A program made the position numbers and the translations under genes. The notes below the pieces were generated by a model that was not told where the DNA came from, searched no databases, and saw only the letters and a list, made by a program, of their open reading frames with translations. Shown here in pieces: positions 58,855 through 64,000 of a stretch of DNA of 64,000 nucleotides. Position 1 is the first letter of the stretch, and the number at the start of each line of letters is the position of its first letter. The DNA is from Acidobacteriota bacterium (lineage in GTDB: Bacteria > Acidobacteriota > Terriglobia > 20CM-2-55-15), in NCBI GenBank assembly GCA_003223875.1, contig QHWY01000109.1:1-64000 (forward strand), read 5' to 3'.

Positions 58855-59962
58855 AAATATTTTTTTGACCGGAGCGACCGGTTTCATCGGCAGCCACCTG
58901 ACATCGCGCTTCCTCAAGGATGGTTACCACGTGAAAGCTCTCGCCCGACCGTCGAAGAATGTTTCTGCGAGAGAACGAGTGGAAAAAGTTGTGAGCGCGG
59001 CCGGTGTGACGCGATTTGAAAATCTCCATGTGCTGGAAGGCGACATCTCGCTGCCTCATTTAGGATTGAGCGATGCTGCGCGCGCTGAGATCACATCGTC
59101 TGCAGAAGAAGTCTGGCATTGCGCGGCTTCTCTTTCGTTTGAGCAGCAGAATCGAGCGGAAATTTTTCGCATGAACCTTGACGGGACCCGCCACGTCCTG
59201 GATTTGGTTAAGGAGTTGAGCGGACGCCGCCTGCATCACGTAAGCACCGCTTATATTGCGGGCAATCGATCCGACGTAGCGCTGGAAACGGAAATCGACG
59301 TCGGTCAATCATTCAAGAATCCTTACGAAGAGTCGAAGTGCCGGGCCGAAATGATGATTGCCGACGCACATGAAGCTGACGCGGTTCGAGCTTCGGTATT
59401 TCGGCCGAGTATTGTAATTGGAGATTCCAAATCAGGGCGTGTTACCCACTTTCATGGCGTTTATGCATTCATTCGCGCCTTGTGGACTGCGCTCGAGCGC
59501 TTGCGCCTGCGCACGCCGCAGCGAGATTTCATAAGGCTGCCGCTACGGGTTCTCGGAGCTGAGAACCAAACGCTCAATTTTGTCCCCATCGATTATGTCA
59601 TCGATGGAATGGTGGAGATTTCCCGCAGGGCCGACAGCGCCGGAGGCACGTATCACTTATCGAATCCGGTGCCGACGGAGAACCGTTTCTGGCTTCCCAA
59701 TATTTGCCGCATATTGCGTGTCGAAGGAATTCAACTGGTCGGAGACAGTTCATTCTTGAAATCGCCTATGACGAAGTTAGAATCGCTGTTTCAAAAGCAG
59801 ATGGCGTTCTACTATCAATACCTGCAAGGAGAACCGCGTTTCGACTGCCGCCGCGCCCTCGCAGCACTGAAGAACACAGGTGTTGAGTGTCCACCGGTGA
59901 CAGTTGAATTTATTTCGAAAATGGCAGGTTGGTACGTGGATTTTCTTGATGCGGGAATTTGA
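58841..59962 (+). CDS. NAD(P)-dependent thioester-reductase-like SDR
   Basis: 373 residues from ATG 58841; the frame reaches 58691, but homology begins at KNIFLTGATGFIGSHLTSRF. Extended SDR of the thioester-reductase/male-sterility kind: EVWHCAASLSFEQQ, HHVSTAYIAGNRSDV and NPYEESKCRAEMMI (YxxxK catalytic pair in SxxYxxxK-type arrangement), and VPIDYVIDGMVEI. Such domains reduce acyl thioesters to aldehydes or alcohols, which fits lipid or secondary-metabolite synthesis. It overlaps the GT28-like gene. Confidence 0.82.
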   Translation: MPHPKNIFLTGATGFIGSHLTSRFLKDGYHVKALARPSKNVSARERVEKVVSAAGVTRFENLHVLEGDISLPHLGLSDAARAEITSSAEEVWHCAASLSFEQQNRAEIFRMNLDGTRHVLDLVKELSGRRLHHVSTAYIAGNRSDVALETEIDVGQSFKNPYEESKCRAEMMIADAHEADAVRASVFRPSIVIGDSKSGRVTHFHGVYAFIRALWTALERLRLRTPQRDFIRLPLRVLGAENQTLNFVPIDYVIDGMVEISRRADSAGGTYHLSNPVPTENRFWLPNICRILRVEGIQLVGDSSFLKSPMTKLESLFQKQMAFYYQYLQGEPRFDCRRALAALKNTGVECPPVTVEFISKMAGWYVDFLDAGI

Positions 59963-60012
59963 AGTCTCGGCACGAAGACGCCGCGAATTCACGTGATATC
60001 ATTTGTTCTAGA

Positions 60013-60381
60013 ATGCGCAAAGTTGCCGTCGTGGACGACAATGCGGATAATCGTTTGATCATCCGAACGATTCTGGAGGACCAATACGAAATTATGGAGT
60101 TCTCCAGCGGAGTTGAAGCGATAGAGGGGTTCAGGCAACATAGACCTGATATCGTCATCCTTGACATTTCTCTTCCCGAAATGGATGGAACCGAGATTCT
60201 CCGCCGGATCCGGGAGGATTCTGAACTCCACGATCTCCCTGTAGTCGCGCTTACTGCACATGCGATGGTGGGGGATCGTGAGAGGTATCTGGCAGCTGGA
60301 TTCAACGACTACATCGCCAAACCCATCCTCGATATGAACATGTTGTTTTCAACAATACAACGCTGGGTGCCTGGCACCTGA
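60013..60381 (+). CDS. Single-domain response regulator
   Basis: 122 residues from ATG 60013: a complete receiver domain without an output domain. Acidic pair in VAVVDDNADNR, phospho-acceptor Asp in DIVILDISLPEMDG, Thr in VVALTAHAM and Lys in DYIAKPI. It relays phosphate within a phosphorelay or controls a partner protein. It starts about 50 bp after the reductase gene. Confidence 0.92.
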   Translation: MRKVAVVDDNADNRLIIRTILEDQYEIMEFSSGVEAIEGFRQHRPDIVILDISLPEMDGTEILRRIREDSELHDLPVVALTAHAMVGDRERYLAAGFNDYIAKPILDMNMLFSTIQRWVPGT

Positions 60382-60398
60382 TGTGCTGAGCCCGGTGT

Positions 60399-60527
60399 AT
60401 GGGCCGCCATCCGGTTCGAGTCCTGCTAATCGAAGACTCGGAATCCGACTACCTCCTCACGCGTCACATGCTCGGTTCCATCGAGAGCCAAACGGAGTCC
60501 GTTTCCCTTTGGGAAAAAGCCAGCTGA
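60399..60527 (+). pseudogene. Truncated response-regulator receiver fragment
   Basis: ATG 60399 to TGA 60527, 42 codons. The first 25 residues (RHPVRVLLIEDSESDYLLTR) are the beginning of a receiver domain (beta-1, acidic pair, helix 1) of the kind often paired with hybrid kinases. The sequence then degenerates and stops, so the Asp phospho-site is missing. It sits 18 bp after a complete response regulator. No gene is seen from 60528 to 60804. Confidence 0.7.
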
Positions 60528-60804
60528 GGAGAAGAGCACTCGGGAGACACACGGTGGCTCCAGAGGTCCATCGCCGCCCCTTTTAAGACGCACGAGCGGA
60601 AGAGATTCGTGTTGTAGGACTCCTTGCGACGGGATCGTAACGGCAGCAGATAAATAGACTTAGGAGCACTGATTCCTCGGCGATTTCTCCATCTCCACAA
60701 CTTGGAACTCTCATTGCACGGTTTACGGAAACCCGCGGCGTATCTATCGAAGGCGGCAGGTGCGCTTTTGCGGGGACTCAAATAGTGGAGGGTAGGCATT
60801 TTAG

Positions 60805-61203
60805 ATGAGTAAGCGATCGATCTTAGTTGTAGACGACGACCGAAGTGTTCGCAGTTACCTCTCAGATTTTCTGACTTCGTGCGGATACAGCATCGACTGC
60901 GCAGAGTCCGGAGACCAGGCAGTGGCACGCCTTTCGGCTGGTTATGTACCTTCCCTGATGGTTCTCGACATCGTCATGCCGGGCATCAATGGCATCGAGG
61001 TTTTGGAAAGTGTCAAGAAAATCAATCCATCCATTCCCGTCATCATTCTTTCTGCTTCCGCACAACCCAAAACCGTTGTCGAAGCCATGAAAATGGGAGT
61101 GGCCGATTTCCTGGTCAAACCGTTCGAAGAGCAGGAACTGGAGCTCGCTATCCAGAATGTCCTTGAGAAGCATCGTTCACGGCGCGACGATTTTCCTGCA
61201 TAG
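60805..61203 (+). CDS. Response regulator receiver protein (NtrC-type receiver only)
   Basis: 132 residues. Receiver with SILVVDDDRSVRSYLSDFLT, LMVLDIVMPGINGIEVLESV, IILSASAQPKTVVEAMKMGV and FLVKPFEEQELELAIQNVLE. The AKPF/VKPF region and helix 5 resemble NtrC-family receivers, but the AAA+ and DNA-binding domains are absent. A short open frame (61208-61360) follows. Confidence 0.9.
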   Translation: MSKRSILVVDDDRSVRSYLSDFLTSCGYSIDCAESGDQAVARLSAGYVPSLMVLDIVMPGINGIEVLESVKKINPSIPVIILSASAQPKTVVEAMKMGVADFLVKPFEEQELELAIQNVLEKHRSRRDDFPA

Positions 61204-61207
61204 CTCG

Positions 61208-61360
61208 ATGGATGAAATCAAGCGGCGAGTTCCCGCCATGACGCCGTATAGATCCAAATACTTCAGGATGCGCTCGGCGAAAACGGATCTCGGTACGGCG
61301 ACACGCCGGTGGCGTGCCATCAAAAAGCTCTACGTTTCGTCCAAGCTTCCGAGCCGCTGA
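61208..61360 (+). CDS. Possible 50-residue basic peptide
   Basis: ATG 61208 to TGA 61360 encodes MDEIKRRVPAMTPYRSKYFR and continues strongly basic (TRRWRAIKKLYVSSKLPSR). No ribosome site is visible, and it starts 4 bp after the response regulator stop. It could be a real small coupled gene, the decayed tail of a longer regulator, or chance. Confidence 0.3.
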   Translation: MDEIKRRVPAMTPYRSKYFRMRSAKTDLGTATRRWRAIKKLYVSSKLPSR

Positions 61361-61378
61361 GCACGAAGAGGCCTGCGA

Positions 61379-62173
61379 TTACAGTACATCTGGAAACGCC
61401 GGTTTTGCGTGCCGAAACAGCAGGGCACCGATAACGAAGACGATAATACTCGCTGCCAGCACCAACGCTACTTCAAGCACATCCGGCTGGGCGCGGTGCA
61501 GCAGGGAATTACGATAACCAGTGACGATAATTGCCATCGGGTTGAATTCGGCGAATATCCGGATATTCGCCGGAAGGCGATCTAGGGAATAAAGAACAGG
61601 CGTGAACCAGAACCAAAGAAACATCAGGATCTGCAGAGCTTGTATGGTGTCTCGGACAAAGACATGAAGTCCTGCTACGATCCAGCCGATGCCTTGCGCA
61701 AGCATCAACGTCATCGCGATATACAAGAAGATCCAAAGAGTGGACAGAGGTACGCTGTAGAAAATGGTCAGCACCAACAGCAGAATTCCTAGTCCGATCA
61801 GGTGATGAACGAAGTTCGAGATCGTAATCGAAATCGGGAGAATCTCTGCAGGGATAATCGTCTTTGTAATTAGCTGAGCGTTATCCGAAATCGCCAGGCA
61901 ATTGCGCATGATTGTATCGCTGAAGAGAAGCCAGGGTAGGAACCCGCAAAAGAAAAAAATTGCGAAGCTATTCGTGCCCGATTCCGGACCAAGCCGTGTC
62001 GGAAAGATCACCGTGAACACGAACGTGTAGCTCAGAAACGATACAAGCGGGTGGATCACCGACCAAAGGAATCCTCCCACCGATCCCACGTACCGGTATT
62101 TCAAATCCCGGAGCACCAAATTCTTCAAAAGGTTTCGATTGGCTATCAGCTTTTTGAACAGGTCGATCACCAT
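61379..62173 (-). CDS. ABC-2 type polysaccharide/teichoic-acid export permease
   Basis: 264 residues from ATG 62173; upstream open codons to 62386 lack family likeness. Six predicted membrane helices, with LVLRDLKYRYVGSVGGFLWS at the N-terminus, the family pattern of Wzm/TagG/KpsM permeases, and SVIHPLVSFLSYTFVFTVIF next. It exports a polysaccharide or glycolipid with a cognate ATPase (Wzt/TagH), which is not adjacent in the window. Nearby glycosyltransferases make an envelope-polymer role likely. Confidence 0.87.
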   Translation of the reverse strand: MVIDLFKKLIANRNLLKNLVLRDLKYRYVGSVGGFLWSVIHPLVSFLSYTFVFTVIFPTRLGPESGTNSFAIFFFCGFLPWLLFSDTIMRNCLAISDNAQLITKTIIPAEILPISITISNFVHHLIGLGILLLVLTIFYSVPLSTLWIFLYIAMTLMLAQGIGWIVAGLHVFVRDTIQALQILMFLWFWFTPVLYSLDRLPANIRIFAEFNPMAIIVTGYRNSLLHRAQPDVLEVALVLAASIIVFVIGALLFRHAKPAFPDVL

Positions 62174-62308
62174 GACTTCAATCTTATACAGGACATTTTT
62201 TCCCCTTGAAAGGGAGGTCCTTACCGTCTGAAGCAAGTTGGGCGAATATTGCCGTAACCTGACACGTATAAAATATTGATACTGTTGACATTTGCGTTGA
62301 AGGGTACA

Positions 62309-64000
62309 ATGCGAGCTTTGGCAGATACATTGCTTGAGCGGTTGGGTTACTCTCCCGCAACACCACGGGCGGCCGTGAGGCGCCAAGAAGAAAGAAGTTC
62401 AATGGCGGAATTGACAGATCGTTATCAGATCAGCGACCGGCGTCTGGCAGCGCAGTTTGCCGTGACCCGCGCGCTGGCCGAATCGTCAACCCTTTCGGAA
62501 GCAACGCCGAAGCTCCTGCAATACATCTGTGAGGCCGTTGGCTTTGAGCTTGGCGAGTTGTGGTGTGTGAACACGGAATCGAATACCCTTCACATTGAAG
62601 GCAGTTGGCACCTGCCGGCCTATGAGGTCGAGGAATTCGAGAAGGCGGGCCGTAAGACAATTCTTTTTCCCGGCATCGATCTTGTTGGACGGGTATTGCT
62701 GAGCGGACAGCCTGAATGGATCGACAATGTTGTCGACGATTCAAATTTTCCTCGCGCGTCTATCGCCGAGCGTGTGGGGCTCCACGGCGCCTTTGCGTTC
62801 CCGATTCCCGTGGCCGATCACATTAGTTGCGTCATGGCTTTTTACAACCGCCGGGTTGTGCAGCCTGATGACGAACTGCTTCAAATGCTCGATGCTCTGG
62901 GGCGGCAGGTCGGGGACTTCATCAAACGAACTCGAGCAGAGGAAGAACGCGATCAGTTGCTCATCTATGAACGTGTCGCGCGTTCCGAAGCTGAAACCAA
63001 TGCCGAGAAACTCGAATTCTTGGCCGAGGCGAGCACGGTTCTCGCATCCTCACTGGATTACCACACGAATCTCATGACCGTCGCAAAACTGGCCGTAAAT
63101 CGGCTGGCTGACTGGTGCGCGGTAGATGTGGTCGACGACAATAACGGCTTCCACCGTGTCGCCTTGGTTCATCGTGATCCGTCCCGAACCGAGTGGGCGA
63201 GGGAGTTTCAAAAGAAATTCTCCGCAAACGCAGCAGCACCCCACGGCGTCGCTCACGTCATGCGTACGGGAAAGGCAAAGATCTATACCGATATCCCCGA
63301 CTCGATGCTTATCGCATTGGCCCAGGATGCCGAACACTTCAAGATTCTGCAGGAACTTGGGCTAGCTTCGGCGATGGTCGTTCCGCTTGTTGCCCGGGGC
63401 CGAACGCTTGGAGCTATCACGTTCGCCTCCGAAAATCCGGCACGCCGCTACACCGACAACGATCTTAGTTTTGCCGAAGATCTGGCGCGACGTGCGGCCT
63501 TAGGGATTGACAACGCCCGTTTGTTTAGCGAGACGCAGAAAGCCCTGCGTGAGGTGCAGAGCAAAACCGATGAGATACAACTCCTGAATCGAGAACTCGA
63601 ACAGCGTGTGCGCGAGCGTACGGCACAACTGGAGGTGATGGTCAAGGAACTCGAGGCTTTCACCTATTCCATTTCTGACGATATGCGCGGTCCGCTCCGC
63701 GCCATCGATGGGTTCTCCCGCGTCCTGGCAGAGGAGTATCCGGAGAAACTGGACGCCGAAGGCAAGCGGCTTCTCAATATCATCCGGACAAACGCGCGCA
63801 GCCTCAGTGAATTGATCGATGGTCTCCTGACCTTTTCACGGTTGGGCCGTCAACCTTTGCAACAGAGCGATATCAATATGGAAGAACTGGCGAAGGCTGT
63901 CTTCGATGAGGTCCAGGTAGCAAATAGGGAAAGGCAACTTCTGCTGGAGCTGCATCACCTTCCGCCGGCGTTTGCAGACCGCGCGATGGTACGCCAGGTA
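62309..64000 (+). CDS. Double-GAF sensor histidine kinase, phospho-acceptor His replaced by Asp; cut by window end
   Basis: 564 open codons to the window edge from ATG 62309 (ATG 62402, after AGAAAGAAG, is an equal alternative). Two GAF domains (about residues 55-210, LCNVTES... pocket; and about 235-400), a coiled coil (LLNRELEQRVRERTAQLEVM), then a HisKA dimerisation helix: FTYSISDDMRGPLRAIDGFS. The expected S-H-D-[LM]-R reads S-D-D-M-R, with Asp457 (63677-63679) where the phosphorylated His should be. ATP-binding domain lies beyond the edge. It is divergent from the ABC-2 permease gene. Confidence 0.9.
   Translation, partial: MRALADTLLERLGYSPATPRAAVRRQEERSSMAELTDRYQISDRRLAAQFAVTRALAESSTLSEATPKLLQYICEAVGFELGELWCVNTESNTLHIEGSWHLPAYEVEEFEKAGRKTILFPGIDLVGRVLLSGQPEWIDNVVDDSNFPRASIAERVGLHGAFAFPIPVADHISCVMAFYNRRVVQPDDELLQMLDALGRQVGDFIKRTRAEEERDQLLIYERVARSEAETNAEKLEFLAEASTVLASSLDYHTNLMTVAKLAVNRLADWCAVDVVDDNNGFHRVALVHRDPSRTEWAREFQKKFSANAAAPHGVAHVMRTGKAKIYTDIPDSMLIALAQDAEHFKILQELGLASAMVVPLVARGRTLGAITFASENPARRYTDNDLSFAEDLARRAALGIDNARLFSETQKALREVQSKTDEIQLLNRELEQRVRERTAQLEVMVKELEAFTYSISDDMRGPLRAIDGFSRVLAEEYPEKLDAEGKRLLNIIRTNARSLSELIDGLLTFSRLGRQPLQQSDINMEELAKAVFDEVQVANRERQLLLELHHLPPAFADRAMVRQV

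Noticed and set aside
60525-60527. TGA at the end of the receiver fragment as a possible selenocysteine codon
   Set aside because: Sequence after the TGA does not resume a receiver fold, and no SECIS-like hairpin is evident; truncation explains it better.
60464-60928. 154-codon minus frame over the silent gap
   Set aside because: Arg/Ser/Cys-rich with no domain look, and it overlaps the start of the response regulator at 60805.

Overview
The window (64 kb, moderately GC-rich, tightly packed genes on both strands) reads as a chromosomal segment of an Acidobacteriota-like bacterium. The main pointers are three secreted von Willebrand A proteins of the type described as 'VWFA-related Acidobacterial domain' (17417-18433, 18417-19547, 50831-51847), small RRM RNA-binding proteins, FHA/GAF/PP2C signalling, several secreted peptidases, and a RND/HlyD efflux pair. 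No phage, plasmid, rRNA operon, CRISPR array or transposase gene was seen. The assignment rests on gene content, not on a marker gene.

Layout. 1-4532: a class V aminotransferase cut by the window edge, a P-loop/dCMP-deaminase fusion, proC and glgA. 4512-5699: an odd segment bounded by a 47-bp duplication of the glgA 3' end, holding a 609-bp array of 21-bp dyad repeats, a 108-bp insertion element and a broken ABC ATPase. 5908-15801: an unknown small protein, an FHA-GAF-PP2C phosphatase, a PIG-L deacetylase, a BamE-like protein, then an overlapping run vanZ-like/hemW/threonine aldolase/ddl. 15888-19547: ABC ATPase, JAB-domain protein, a 15-codon lysine-rich micro-ORF and two VWA proteins. 19589-28548: cysS, class III aminotransferase, YraN, a 29-aa membrane peptide, a methyltransferase, RRM, cyclophilin, CYTH, M48 peptidase, a coiled-coil protein and a THI5/NMT1-like binding protein. 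28702-35739: a lipoprotein metallo-beta-lactamase-fold hydrolase, then LemA/TPM/TPM/M20 peptidase/ArfB/M61 peptidase with stop-start overlaps. 35845-44732: small RRM protein, a cytochrome c-copper monooxygenase-like fusion, a secreted alpha/beta hydrolase-domain protein, and a possible N-heterocycle catabolic set (DUF1185, enamidase-like, FAD monooxygenase). 44834-55486: RND pump and adaptor, HU, an OmpA lipoprotein, VWA, a mini-cytochrome, SDR, TlpA-like thioredoxin, AhpD-like, DinB and STAS. 55499-55596: a selenocysteine tRNA on the minus strand. 55620-64000: a basic 39-aa ORF, glycosyltransferases and a reductase suggestive of envelope glycolipid work, response regulators, an orphan ABC-2 permease, and a GAF histidine kinase cut by the window end whose phospho-acceptor His position holds Asp.

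The most distinctive theme is small repeated DNA. At least four families of non-coding elements occur here. R1 is a 108-bp inverted-repeat element found three times, each with 9-bp (8/9 in one case) flanking direct repeats, so it has transposed. A short relative (R1b) occurs twice. R2, built on paired CTCCCCTCCT/AGGAGGGG and GGGGTGGT motifs, occurs at four loci; one copy sits in frame inside a VWA gene and another supplies the stop codon of the RND pump. A 279-bp MITE with perfect 35-bp inverted ends supplies the stop codon of the BamE-like gene. The 21-bp dyad array is the best candidate for something not previously described.
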